This document shows positions 22,886 to 34,813 of a DNA stretch of 64,000 bases, piece by piece. The DNA is from Craterostigma plantagineum (taxonomy: Eukaryota; Streptophyta; Magnoliopsida; Lamiales; Linderniaceae), in contig JAPQWV010000665.1 of assembly GCA_027422505.1 (NCBI GenBank), positions 1 to 64,000 on the forward strand. Direction: 5' to 3'. Both the position numbers and the translations under genes were made by a program. A model generated the notes under the pieces. The model made no database searches. It had not been told where the DNA came from and was given only the letters and a program-made list of their open reading frames with translations. Positions within the stretch are counted from its first letter, which is position 1. Each line of letters starts with the position of its first letter.

Positions 22886-23925
22886 TGTTGGGTTACCCGG
22901 TGTCTCCCGGAGACGCACGTCCCCGGGTACAGTGCAGAACAAAAATTTCTGGGTTCCTTGATTGCCCTCGTTGTTCGGATCAGAATAGTAACACATAGAC
23001 ACGTAATAGGGCGGGTCGAGCCCGAATAGAATTACCAGTTGAAGTGCGTTGCAGCTCCTCGTCCTTTTCGTCAAGACTTCGTCGATGGTGGTGGTTGGCA
23101 CTAGATCGTCACGCCGACCTTGCAGTGTACCACGGAATCAGTTATCTAAGGATTGCTACAGAGAACCGAGCCGTCGCGTGGGAGAAGTGTGTGCGTTCGG
23201 TGTGTGTTTTTTGTGCCTTGTGATGGACGAAAATTCTCCCACTATTGAGCACGAAGTTTCACCCCCAAATTGTGAAATAGGGCTGCCCTATTTATACTAA
23301 GCTAGAATCGAAAATCCCAATAATATCTCAAAGATATGATTTTCGAATTTTACTCCTTAAGTGGAGAGATTCTTCGGCCACATTTTCTCTCTTTCGAATT
23401 CCAAATCCATACTAAATGAAACTTGCTATTATTAGAAAACCAACTTAAATACCAAGTCAAACTAAGTATCTTTAAATATGACATAAAATTCGAAACTTAA
23501 TCCTAGATTAATTTCGAAATTTCAACTTAAAATAACTAATATCCTAAATATATTATTTGCATATTTATATAATTTTAGAAACTATTTCCCAAGGTATAAT
23601 TCAAAATCAGCTTAGGGTTAAATTCCAATTTTACCCTCAAACCTTATAAGCACTTGGCCAAGCCAAAGTCTTAAAGTTAGTTTTTTACGAAGTCCGACTT
23701 CGGTCCATTAGAGGCCCGAGGCCCACTAAGGCGCGGCCCAACGTCCCAAGGCCCGTTAAGGCCCAAAACACTTTCTCTCCTTATCAGTGCATGTTGATGA
23801 TTCTTTTTATGCCCGACTCTCTAGGTTCGACTCAATCGGTAAGGGAGGATCCAAGAGTCCGGTAGTTACCTAGCCAATCCCGCACTACCGGACCGTAACC
23901 CTATTCGAGTGCGAATTTCGACCCA
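22886..23925 (-). repeat. Family D LTR, reverse orientation, probable solo LTR
   Basis: On the minus strand it contains a TATA-like tataaatagggcagcc (near 23295) and ends gggtaacccaaca. It matches the plus-strand D LTRs at 36444-36773 and 37230-37739. The string gtctt at 22881-22885 reappears at 23926-23930 after a CA, a possible 5-bp TSD that gives a 1040-bp LTR. The left edge is firm; the right edge rests only on that match. Confidence 0.5.
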
Positions 23926-23930
23926 GTCTT

Positions 23931-25330
23931 TATTCCAGAACCTCACTATAGATTATAATACTACGTATAAACGCTTCAGCTGTATCCCAATCGAGTGAGA
24001 ACCATGGTCTATGTCAAACTCACTAAACGCGATTCTATAATAAAACGGAGACGAGGCAAATTACCAAACTACCCTCCATATCTAACATGAGTTAGTTCAA
24101 TACCTTGGCCAAGGATTTCGTATTTCTTGTCGCCGTCCTCATAGGACACTTATCTCTCGATTACTTGCGAGACTGGAATCCGTTCTCGGCGGTCTAAGCC
24201 TGACAATCACAAATCGTCATCAAGATCGCATCCGGCCCGCTGACCCATGCAACAGCAAATTACGTCGAGGGGAACCAGTGACAGTCGAGACTTCAAAGTC
24301 AACTCCGTCAAAGCCCCTTTTGGTCTAAGGTTCACGTAGACTACTATAGTGTTGTCGTCGGTCATTGACACTCCTTGAGTAATAAGCCATGTTCGACCGT
24401 ACGACCCGTGAGTCAGTGTTCATAAAACGATTCAATCCCTTGATTTGATTCGTATCACAAGTATAAGGTAAAGACAGACTTTCCATGTATGGTGATTTCA
24501 TCCAATTTCAGCACATACCATAAATAGACTCAATCAGAATCTTACCACGTATAAGCCTAATCAATTAATAACTTATTTACCACATATACAGCTCATAGTA
24601 TCAGATCAATATATTTACCATGTTTAGCACATAAATCAGAGCATATCTTATTCGAATTATCATATCCTGGCATAGCTGTCCATATTTCAGACATATTTTC
24701 CAATAAGCATATACCATATGTACCAGCACGTCATCCACAAAGTCAATCAATCACATCTTTCCTAATTATAACGTTATTTTCACTATAAGGAAAGATATCA
24801 AAACGATTTCGCACATTTAAATCAGTTGGATGCATGCAGACGATTTTCTATGCGATTTTCATCCAGGAATAAACTAGTATCATAGATAATTCACTTTCCA
24901 TATATAAACAGCATATATTCCTTTTATAACTAAGTAGGATATCTCATGCGTTATTCCCATATATAGCACAAAACGATATTTCCTATCACATGGGCTGCCT
25001 ATAACATGCGATCACATAGTTTCCAAATAATCACATAATCACATATGCATTAAATATTCAACACTTTAACCGATATAGTTCATAAACAATGCATGGTCGA
25101 ATATTATCATGTACTTAGACATTATATTTAACATTTATCAAATTGATTAATTTATAGACCTAACGTCACTACAATTACATAGTTCATCAAAACTCTCTGA
25201 CGCTCATGGACCAAAAAGGTCAACAAAAAGAACTTAGTATTAAGCGCAGATGAAAACTAGTCAAACTAGACCTAGAAGATCACTAGGATTCAAAGTTCTA
25301 AGAGCTGGAATCGCTATCAGATGAGGCAGA
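23931..25330. other. Uncharacterised repeat-derived spacer
   Basis: No gene. About 24250-24480 is the inverted counterpart of the leader-like segment at 10418-10638. 24480-25200 is AT-rich with many cacatat/catata words, like the chromovirus LTR interior elsewhere in the window. Confidence 0.4.
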
Positions 25331-25336
25331 TGAGGA

Positions 25337-25609
25337 TTAAACGTTATTCAGAGCCGTGCAGATCTCCTTCATATACTTTTTAACCCTTTTATAGTGTCGT
25401 GAGATCTCGGCAAACTTCTTCATGTTACCATCCTTGATGCCATTAATACTCCATTTCAAATCAGCTATGGTTCCCTGCTCGTCATCGCTCTCTTGATCCT
25501 TTTTCTTCCTGATTTTTGAACGAGTGGCTTTCAAAGAGATTGGGCATTTGATCAGAGCAGCCTTTTGCTTATTGTCGGAGACAGATCCGGGCCCTTTAGT
25601 TTTCACCAT
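25337..25609 (-). CDS. Small basic ORF behind a minus-strand copia (possible accessory ORF start)
   Basis: 91 codons starting MVKTKGPGSVSDNKQ. It is Lys-rich with a charged helical C-terminal half (NMKKFAEISRHYKRVKKYM). No domain is recognised. It lies about 490 bp downstream of a copia RNase H on the same strand, which parallels the MVVQTRK frame behind the Sirevirus pol at 17993. That position suggests the start of an accessory ORF. It could also be a chance frame. Confidence 0.3.
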   Translation of the reverse strand: MVKTKGPGSVSDNKQKAALIKCPISLKATRSKIRKKKDQESDDEQGTIADLKWSINGIKDGNMKKFAEISRHYKRVKKYMKEICTALNNV

Positions 25610-26094
25610 GGTTGAAATCGAAGGTCTTTCTATGAATGCAATTATGTGGTAAAGATCTTAGGGTTGGAATGAATTGAAGAAAGAAGAAGGTGAGTGGTTA
25701 TAAAGGCCGAAGCTTTCTTGGATAAAGATGGAAGGAAGTTATTGAGAGATGTGATCTCGACAAGATATGTGACAGTTATTGAAAAGATTTCAAAATTTTG
25801 AATTTCAAAAATTAGGGCTGGATGAGGAAACTGCCCCGGGGATGGAATTAAAGAAGAAAAGGGGATATCTCGCAGAGATTGAGGAAGGAAATAAGGCCTA
25901 ACTTCGGAGTTCAACAGTAAGAAGGAATTTTCGACTGAAAATGGATTTTAACATAAATCTCGAAGAGAAAAATATTCTCCCATGAATGGAAAGAAATAAG
26001 ATAGATAAGGAAGGTAGAATCAAGAAAAATACCAATAGAATCAAAGGATAAGATCGAAGAGATGCTAAGGGCTAACTTATCTAGTCCACCTTTC

Positions 26095-26664
26095 CTATTT
26101 GAGCTCAATAATTCCTAATCGATCACGAAAATCATAGAATCTACTAATGAGGGGTTTCGTGAAGATATCAGCCAGCTGATCATAGTTCACGCTAATATTC
26201 CCTTTCTGAACATGATCTCGAATAAAATGGTGTTTCACCTCTATGTGCTTAGTTCGAGAGTGGTGTACGAAATTCTTAGTTATACTAATGGCACTAGTAC
26301 TATCACAAATAATAGGAATTTGGTCGTACCTTAAACCGTAATCACTCAGGTCTGTTTCATCCAAACGATTTGCTGAGAACAACTTCCTAAGGCCATATTC
26401 TGCTTCGGTTGTGGATAGGGTGACAGCATTTTGTTTCCGACCGGACCAAGTTACAAGGGAATTCCCTAGCAAACGGCAAGTACCACTAGTACTTTTCCTA
26501 TGTTCTCTAGAACCGGCATAATCAGCGTCCGAGTATCCCATTAATGGGAATTCCTGGGATTTGGATACCAGATTCCAAAATTGATTGTTCCTTTCAAATA
26601 TCTAAGTATCTGCTTGACTGCTGTCAAGTGAGATTCCCTAGGACTTGATTGATATCTAGAACAT
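26095..26664 (-). pseudogene. pol: Copia RNase H relic interrupted by an Athila LTR
   Basis: From the right, a degraded RYQSSPRESHLTAVK block and RYLKGTI precede MGYSDADYAGSREHRKSTSG (26541 downward), STTEAEY, CDSTSAISITK and DQLADIFTKPL, with a stop at 26095. This is copia RNase H with a frameshift after STTEAEY. The 5' side ends exactly where the Athila LTR starts (26665). The segment 25908-26664 is repeated at 34628-35381. Confidence 0.85.
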
Positions 26665-28544
26665 TGATCGAGCGGATCGAGTAATAAAATAAAACGAACA
26701 CTAACAAATTATCCTACGCTCAACAGGCAAGTATAACTATCGAAATAGCATGTACGTAGCAAGTATTCGAGTATCGAATCCCAAGAGAACTATATATTTT
26801 AGAAAATCTTTCACTTAGATATCCTAGCACGATGTTCGGTTGTCGAAACGGTAAATAACGATACTTAAGAAATACAGCTTAATAAAATAGTACGGAGAAG
26901 AAAACCCTTATGGAAACAAACGTATTTGAGACTCGAATCCCCCTAGCTCGACCAAAACAAATATCAAGTATACTTAAATTAAGCTATCATTAGACCGTGG
27001 AGATTCCTACTACATGCATACGAGTTATACAGCTGACGAAACTGCGCCTTACCATATAATGATCGCAAACAACTAATCAACGAATTAAATAGCCGGGCAA
27101 GCTTCCCTAACCACTTAACCGAAGATCGCATTAAAACACGGTGAATCCCGCTATTAGATTTGACTCTAATCCGGCAGGATAGTCCACCAATATCTAGTGA
27201 TGGTTTTATTCCGCTCGTTTACGAGTGGTTTAAGCATCCGCCCCTCTCTCGAGCGTAGCTTACGATTTCCCGGACTATGTTAACTTAAACACGTAGACAT
27301 GGCCAAGCTAACTACATAATTTCAAGCACAGATAATCGAAATCATATGCTTCATAAACGAGTCATAACAACAACAAAACATCAAATACACTTACACATAC
27401 GATCGATCTCGCTAGGGTTCATCTAATCTCAATTATAATAGATTTAGCTACTCATTATCAACACAACGAAGCACATAACTAACATCGAATACATCATAAA
27501 TACTTTCCTGAATTCGACTTCGAAGTTAATCTCGTTCTTCGTTTAGAACTTGTATCGAGCACTTGGTGAGCAACTAATGTTGTGTTCTTGGGGCTTAGAA
27601 TGGTAACGTGCACGTGACTATGTGTATGTATATATGAGCTTAGATTGGTCTTTCACGTACTCCTTTTCTCCTCTTCTTCATTCTCATCACATTGGCTCTT
27701 TATATAGAGGTTTCTTCATCTCAAATTCTCGTCATCCTTCTTGAGCCTTGCAAAGATATGAGATATCTCATTTTCAAAGATTTGTGCAGCCACAAGATCT
27801 CTTGAGCAGCCCTTGCTTTTAATGGTATTGTCCTATGCAGAAATTTCATTCCAAGCGTGGCTTTTTTCCATCTCAGTTGGTCATACGTTCCTTCTTGAGA
27901 AGATAAGGTAAGTAAGGGTCGTTTTCCTCATGCACTTGACTTTTAACACAGCCACATGGAACGTTCACGGCCTCGTCTAACCAGATTCACGCCCGTGACA
28001 GCATTTGGTACTGAGGAAAAGCAGTTTCTGCCTGCGTTCGCGGCTTGGGGCTTATTGTTCACGGCCGTGACAGGTTCGGGCTAAAAAATCGACTTTCTGC
28101 CCGCACTCACGGCCTCTTACACCCATTTTCACGGCCATGAATGGTCCTTCACGGCTTGGTAGGTCAGTGGTCACGTCCGTGACATCTTCGAGCAAGCAAA
28201 TGGCATTCTGGTATCATTCACTGCCTCGTGCTACCTTCACGGCCGTGACTATTTTCCTACAAAACAGCAGCACATTCAAAAATTCATATCTCGCAATCTA
28301 GACCTCAGATTAAAAATCCCTTTGGAAAAAGTCAAGATTAACAAGTCCATGATCAATAGTTAAAATTTAAAGTTCATCGGATATCGTTTACCCCATGATC
28401 ATTGAGACAAACCAAACTGTCGCAAAACTGCCGTAAAAACGTTTGTTTTTGTTGTGAAACCAAATTATAGTGCAGAAATAATCAAAACGACTTCACTTTA
28501 TCATGCAAACGACTAAAATATAACGTAAGAAAATTCATTTATCA
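26665..28544 (-). repeat. Athila 3' LTR (1880 bp)
   Basis: On the minus strand it starts TGATAAATG next to the PPT and ends GCTCGATCA at the copia relic. TATA-like tatataaag lies near 27705. The U3 (27960-28260) holds several tcacggccgtga-type palindromes. The R-U5 half matches the solo LTR at 5024-6477. The U5-side 1.06 kb is repeated at 35382-36443. Confidence 0.88.
27960..28260 (-). promoter_or_regulatory. Palindrome array in the Athila U3
   Basis: Full or near tcacggccgtga words at about 28062, 28123, 28170 and 28238, with more half-sites (tcacggcct) between them, upstream of the TATA box on the minus strand. Counterpart of the 5157-5515 array. Confidence 0.5.
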
Positions 28545-28560
28545 AAAATCCCCACACTTA
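28545..28560 (-). other. Athila polypurine tract
   Basis: On the minus strand it reads taagtgtggggatttt, directly followed by the LTR start TGATAA. A similar agtgtggggag word occurs again near 29865-29875 and at 29740-29750, a possible second tract. Confidence 0.65.
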
Positions 28561-30023
28561 AGCGTTTGCTTGTCCTCAAGCAAATAAATGCAATTGGCAT
28601 ATAAAGGGATAAAATCATGCAAAGTATCAATTAAGAATGAAATCACGTAGGAGATAATGCAAGTAAAGTCGGAAAGCATATTCGAAATCAACAACTAACC
28701 ACACAACTTCCTTAGAAATACCTATCAAGATCCGCACCTCACAAAGATTCACCCAAATCACTAAGTGTATAGGTTAAGATGTCGGTGATATCTCTCGGGT
28801 CATGCACTAATCTAATCCCTACCATAAGCTTGCAAATGATTCGTAAATCCACCACTTTCAATGTTCAAGCGTGAATCGGAAGGTCTTTACCGGGTTATAA
28901 TATGGCTAAGATATGTAAGATATGCAAGGAATAAAAAAGGATATCAGCTTTAGTCGTGTCGGAATCATGCCATCATCTCGAATGCGCCAAATCCGTCGTT
29001 CTTATTCATCACTTCTGTTCTTTTGCATTCGTTATTTTTTCTGTTCACCAAGCCCTTCTTCTTTCAACTTCTCGATCTAGGAAATAGATAATACGCTTTC
29101 GATAGTGAAAGATTATCGGAGGAAGGGTTCTTAGTCCTTTATTTCTCCTTTTTTGTTTGACATCAGCTCGGAAATTGTAGTACGGGTTGCGCTTCTTAAG
29201 TCTGGCACTCAACTTCCACTTCTACTATCGCTCCAATGGGTTTATGTCTGAAGGCTTAATCAGGGTCGGCAATTTATAATCCGGTTTTTCACAAATAAAA
29301 GGCTTAGGCTGAAAGTGGCTAACTACGGTGATCAAGCGTGGTCGGATACTTTGGTATGGACTGAATTCCTAATGCCTTCCTCATTTTCACGCAATCACAC
29401 TTCAAATAGTTTCAAAACGTAATACACAAGCAAGTTTTGAAGAGAAATAAATTAAGCATGATTCACACAACCAAAGAAATGAGCAAAAAGCTCGTAGGCT
29501 CAAAAATCTCACAAAAATAACGTTATGTGACGAATCTATCAGGTATCGCCAAGTTCATCTATGTAAGAAAGAAGTCGACTCGCATATGTATCCTAATTAC
29601 TCACAAGTATTCTAACATGAAATCACCCTTTGATTGAAGGAAACATGATTTTCGAAAAAGTTTATGCCAATTTTCGAAAAAATTTATACCAACAATCAAG
29701 TCATGCACATATAAGATGGTTGCATCAATTTCGCAGAAATCCCTCCCCACACTTAAGATTTACGTTGCCCTCAACGCAATAATTATGTAACACAAGGAAG
29801 AGGAAATAAATAGATAAGCAAACTTCCCTGAATAGTCCGGTGTGCATGCTTTGTACGACTCCTCCCCACACTTGAGATTTTGAGTTCCCTGCGATCATCG
29901 GAAACAAGTATCATGAAAACTAAAATGCATAGGAAAATAAAGGAAAAACATAGGATAGGCTTGAGGTGTCCCCCAAGTAGCGCTTTCTTTCATGTCTTTT
30001 AGCTAGACATAGTTCGGAGGATT
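28561..30023 (-). other. Athila 3' spacer, no gene
   Basis: In Athila elements this interval can hold an env-like ORF, but no frame longer than about 60 codons is present here. Words of the type ccccacactta and cctcaa(g/c) recur at 28550, 29745 and 29865. Confidence 0.6.
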
Positions 30024-31195
30024 TTAGCGTTGTGTGGTGTCAAGGAGGTGGATCATTCCCTTTCTAAGCGCATCGATCTCACCGCCATAGTAATGCTTGA
30101 CACCTTGCCCGTTAACCTTGAAAGTTCCTTTTTCTGGGTGTGTGATCTCGACAGTTCCGTAGGGAAGCACTCGGGTCACCGTGAATGGGCCAGACCACCT
30201 CGATTTCGGCTTATCGAGAAATAGTCGAAGGCGCGAGTTATATACCAAAGACGTGGTCGCCCTCTTGGAATGCCCGCTTCATGATTTTACGATCATGGTA
30301 AAGCTTCGTACGCTCCTTGTAGAGGCAGGTATTTTCATAAGCCATTTGCCTCCACTCGTCGAGCTCGTTGATCTGCACGTTTTGCTTTTCACCTGCAAGA
30401 TTCAAATCAAAATTCAGCTTTTTTAAGTGCCCAATACGCTTTATGTTCTAGCTCGACCGGTAAACGACAAGATTTCCCATAAACAAGTCTATAGGGCGTG
30501 GATCCGATAGGCGTCTTGTATGCTGTCCCGTACGCCCAAAAGGCATCGTTTAATTTGTTTGGCCAATCTCGCATATGCTGCTCCACGGTCTTTTCGAGTA
30601 TGCGCTTTAGCTCCCTGTTTACGACTTCTGCTTGGCCGCTCGCCTGAGGATAGTATACAGTAGTAACACTATGTTTTACGCCGTATTTCTCGAGCGTCCT
30701 TGCAAAATGGGTGTTACAAAAATGCGTACCTTTATCGCTAATTATGCAACGAGGTGAGCCAAATCGAGAAAATAATGTTTTCAAAAAATTTACGACAACC
30801 CTAGCATCATTAGTGGGTAGCGCTTGTGCCTCTACCCATTTTGAAACATAGTCAACTGCAACTAGGATATATCGATTCTTGAAAGAGGTAGGAAACGGAC
30901 CCATAAAATCAATTTCCCAAACATCAAATATTTCACATACAAGAATAAAATTTTGAGGCATCTCATTCCGTTTAGAAATATTACCTGTCCGTTGGCACCT
31001 ATCACATTCCTCTACATATTTTTGAGCATCTTTGAAAATCGTAGGCCAATAAAAACCGTATTCGAGTACCTTTTGTGCAGTTATACCTCTGTAATGTCCT
31101 CCACATGGCCCCGAATGACAATACCTCAATATTTTAACCGTCTCGGGAAAAGACACGCATCGCCGAATTATCTTGTCTGCGCAAACCCTAAACAA
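30024..31195 (-). pseudogene. pol: Athila integrase and C-terminal domain
   Basis: A 262-codon open block (31195 to 30407) has the zinc domain H27, H34, C64, C67 and an intact catalytic triad D96, D154, E190 with the usual 35-residue DD-E spacing. The C-terminal SH3-like part (SRWSGPFTVTRVLPYGTVEI; KVNGQGVKHYY) is at 30248-30024 after a frameshift near 30410-30250. This is the best preserved pol domain of the element, yet the downstream shift should prevent a full protein. Confidence 0.9.
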
Positions 31196-31960
31196 ATATG
31201 GATCATCCCAAAATAATACTTCAAGTCCGAGAAGAATTTCTTCCTCTGGTGACTTGTGTATCCTTTTGGCATGATCCTAGCGACAAGATAATTAGCAAAA
31301 TCGGCATACCACGGGGTTTCATCGAATACCTCACGTATAGCATATAAATGCTCGTCAGGAAATTGGTCTCGGATGACTTCCTCGTTGGTACCTTCATGGG
31401 ATGCGTCTTCGAGTCTTGACAAGTGATCGGCTATGCAATTCTCGCTACCTTTTTGGTCACGAAATTCCACGTCGAACTATTGGAGTAACAGAATGCATCG
31501 GATAAGCCTCGGTTTTGCATCCGTTTTAGCGAGAGGTGTTTGAGGGCTGAATGGTCCGTGTAGATTATGACTTTGAGAGAACGAGATATGGACGGAATTT
31601 GTCGACGGCGAACACGACTGCGGGCAACTCCTTCTCTATGGTGGTGTAATTCGCATGTGCCTTGTTTAGAGTCTTATTCGCATATTGTATCAACTGAAAA
31701 TGCTTTTTCCGTCGCTACCCCAGAACTGCACCTACTGCAAAATCACTCGCATCGCACATTAGTTCGAATGGTAAGCTCCAATCGGGGGCTACCATGACAG
31801 GGGCATTAATTAGCTTATCCTTAAGTATAGTAAAAGCATTCATGCACTCGTGTGTAAATTCATAAGGCACGTCTTTCTCAAGCAAACGAGTTAAAGGCCT
31901 AGCAATTTTAGAAAAATTGATAAATCTACGATAAAAACCCGCATGTCCTAGGAAACTTCT
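31196..31960 (-). pseudogene. pol: Athila RNase H and linker
   Basis: Minus-strand pieces read CDASDFAVGA near 31760, YTTIEKELPAVVFA near 31640 and YTDHSALKHL near 31555, then GSENCIADHLSRLED (31440-31400), PWYADFANYLVA (31310-31275) and [13 protein letters not shown]. Frame changes near 31740, 31490 and 31200. It would degrade the RNA strand of the RNA-DNA hybrid. Confidence 0.85.
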
Positions 31961-31968
31961 AATTGCCT

Positions 31969-32690
31969 TTACCGGTGAAGGTTGAGGTAAGGTTCTATGG
32001 TTTCTATTTTAGCTCTATCTACCTCGATACCTCTCGATGATATTTTATGACCTAAAACAATACCCTCTCTTACCATAAAATGACATTTCTCCCAATTTAG
32101 CACAAGGTTCGTTTCCTCGCATCGATGGAGCACTTTTTTTAAATTAATAATCATACCTCGACTGAGTCACCAAAATCGAAAAATCATCCATGAATACCTC
32201 CATTCCGTCACCGATTAGTTTATCGAAGATAGCCATCATGCAACATTGGAGGTGGTCGGAGCATTGCAACATCCAAAAGGCATCCGTCTGTAGGCGAATG
32301 TCCCGAACGGGCACGTGAACGTCGTCTTCTCTTGATCCTCGGGTGCAATGGGAATTTGCAAATAACCTGAATGTCCATCGAGAAAACAATAAAATTCATG
32401 ACCAGAAAATTTTCAAGCATTTGATCAATAAAAGGAAGAGGAAAATGGTCTTTTTGCATTGCGTCATTTAATTTGTGATAATCAATGCAAACGCGCCATC
32501 CTGTGATAGTCCTCGTCGGGATGAGTTCGTTCTTCTCGTTGGGTACAACCGTCATTCCTTCTTTTTTCGGCACTACCTGAACTGGGCTCACCCATTCACT
32601 GTCCGAGATCGGGTAAATCATTCCCGCGTCGAGCAGTTTAATTACCTCGGCATTAACTACCTCCTTCATGTTGGGATTCGGACGCCTCTA
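31969..32690 (-). pseudogene. pol: Athila reverse transcriptase
   Basis: Blocks on the minus strand: KLLDAGMIYPISDSEWVSPV (near 32640), VPKKEGMTV, CIDYHKLNDAMQKDHFPLPF (near 32490), then after frameshifts the catalytic FMDDFSIL near 32190-32165, then CEETNLVLNWEKCHFMV (near 32120) and VLGHKIS. FMDD is intact. Breaks at about 32395 and 32155. Confidence 0.9.
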
Positions 32691-33659
32691 GTGTTGTATC
32701 ACCGGTTTGAAGTCGTCCTCCATCAGAATTTTATGCATGCAAAACGCCGGGCTTATTCCTCGAATATCAGCTATTTTCCATGCGAGCGCCTTCTTGTGCT
32801 CCCGTAGTGTGTCTAAGAGCATAATTTTCTGCTCTTTCTCCAGATTTGATGCAATGATTACGGGAAGCTTCGCATTTCCTTCGAGGAAGGCGTATTCCAA
32901 ATGATCGGGCAATTGCTTGAGCTCGAGCATTGGTGGTTCCTCGACCGAGCTTTTCTCGTGACTTTTTTCACTGCTCTTTCGCATATCGATCGTTGGTTCT
33001 TCATTGACATTCTCATCCACATCTGCTTGGGCAACGACGAGGGGCAGGTCATCGTTCGGCTCTTCCTCATGGAGATCGTTGTTTTCCTCTATTGCTTGCT
33101 TTGAGATGAAGGAATCGGGCTGCGAAAGTCCCTGCAACGATAAGAATTCATTCCATGCATCGATATAAAAACACTTATCGTCTAACTTCTCGACATTGTT
33201 CATGGACTCGGCCATATCAAATGTGACTTTCTCACTATCTATGGTTAATGTCAATGTTCCATTACGAACATCGACCATGGTTCCTCCTGTAGCGAGGAAT
33301 GGCCTTCCCAATATTAGAGGAATATTTTCGTCTTCCTCCATGTCTAGAATTACGAAGCAGGAATGATAAATTTATTGACTTTAACAAGAACGTCTTCGAT
33401 AATACCCCCTAGGATATGTAACAGATCTATCCGCTAATTGTATACTCATCCTAGTAGGTTTGGGTTCTCCTAAGCCGAGTTTCTTGAACATCGAATAAGG
33501 CATTAAATTTATACTGGCATCTAAGTCTGCCAATGCTTTATGTACCACTAGATCGTCTATTAAACAAGGTATAGTAAAACTCCCTGGGTCTTTTAGCTTC
33601 TTTGGGATCTTGCTTTGTAAGATGGCGGAGCACTCCCCTCGTAATTCGACCGTGGACAC
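32688..33659 (-). pseudogene. Athila protease and linker
   Basis: The protease active site reads ALADLDASINLMPYS; the Gly of the usual D-L-G-A-S is Asp (codon around 33519-33521), a change at a nearly invariant position. KLGLGEPKPTRMSIQLADRS and, after a frameshift near 33380, IPLILGRPFLATGG follow. The acidic linker (33341-32900) ends in LLDTLREHKKALAW before RT. Confidence 0.85.
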
Positions 33660-34537
33660 ATCTTCAAGCTTCTGCGTATGTTTGTGACAAGATCCTTTAA
33701 AAACTTTGCCCAGCGGGGCATCTGCGCAAGGGCTTCGACAAGAGATAAATTAATATGTAATTGTTTAAAAATTGCAAGAAATTTAGCAAACTGATCGTCC
33801 ACTTTAAGCCTAGCGGGGTATGGTATCTTTGGTTGATACGTCTTGATGGGTGGCTTAGATACGGTCTCCTCTTCTTTGTCGGCCTCGATGTTTGCTTTCA
33901 CGGGCTCAACATTTTTCTTCTTCAATTTCTGCACTTCCTCGAGCTCTCTCCCGTTACGAAGCGTTACCGCCTTGACATGGTGGTCCTTTGGGTTGGTCTC
34001 GGTGTAGCTCGGAAATGAACCGGGAAGACGTTGTTGGATTGATTCTGCAATCTACCCAACTTGTTTCTCCAAGGCTCGTAGGGAAGATTCGGTGTTCTGC
34101 AACCGTGCCTCTTGATTGTCCAAGAGAGAGTCGAGCTTTCCCATTAGCTTCTCGAGCATCCCCTCTAGCTTATCACCGCGGCCTTCAGGGGCAACTTCAG
34201 AATTTCCACCATGGTATCCATGCGACCTTTGATTTTGAATTCCCGGTGGAGCTTTTTGTTGATTCCCATAGGCCATGTTCGGATGAACTCGATTTGGAAC
34301 GAAGTTTCGCTGACCTTGGTAGTTTCCCATGTAATCGACTTGCTCTGTTGGAATAGTGGCTAGGCAGTGAGCTGTGTCGTGGCTTCCTCCGCATATAGTG
34401 CATGGTGGAGTATACGTCGGATACGAATGAGAAGGCGCACCAGCCACGGGGGTCATCGGGGCAGGTTGTAATTGGACAGCTTTAACGGCCGGCTTCGTTG
34501 CTAGCTTAGGTATGAGCGTGTTCATCAAGGTCTGCAT
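33660..34537 (-). pseudogene. gag: Athila gag, C-terminal half
   Basis: From 34537 leftward: knuckle CTICGGSHDTAHC, a Gln/Asn/Pro-rich basic stretch, and a coiled-coil-like segment KLEGMLEKLMGKLDSLLDNQ. A stop and shift near 34050 follow, then the conserved PYPARLKVDDQFAKFLAIFKQLHINL block (33830-33750). The N-terminal capsid half is missing because the element is cut at 34627. Confidence 0.85.
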
Positions 34538-34813
34538 TTGAAGATTAGTCTCTCACATTTATTGTTGTAGGGCGTCGAACATGGCGTTTATCGCAGTGGT
34601 GTTGTCGACTCGCAGTGGTGTTGTCGACGTCAACAGTAAGAAGAAACTTTCGACTGAAAATGGATTTTAACATAAATCTCGAAGAGCAAAATATTCTCCC
34701 ATGAATGGAAAGAAATAAGATAGATAAGGAAGGTAGAATCAAGAAAAATACCAATAGAATCAAAGGATAAGATCGAAGAGATGCTAAGGGCTAACTTATC
34801 TAGTCCATCTTTC

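Larger units (their letters stand above)
26665..34627 (-). mobile_element. Athila-type Ty3/gypsy element (5' truncated, minus strand)
   Basis: Left to right on the plus strand: 3' LTR (26665-28544), PPT, long spacer, IN, RNase H, RT, PR, gag. Lineage is inferred from the gag knuckle CTICGGSHDTAHC, the protease environment ASINLMPYS and the IN motif [10 protein letters not shown]. The 5' end is cut inside gag at 34627, where a duplicate of 25908 onward begins. There is no 5' LTR, no PBS and no env-like frame in the 3' spacer. Confidence 0.88.

Noticed and set aside
27960..28260. Palindromes as Rho-type or hairpin terminators
   Set aside because: The palindromes have no loop and recur upstream of a TATA box in an LTR; a regulatory dyad is more plausible.
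30030..30426. Plus-strand frames opposite Athila integrase
   Set aside because: Antisense shadows of a well-supported minus-strand pol domain.
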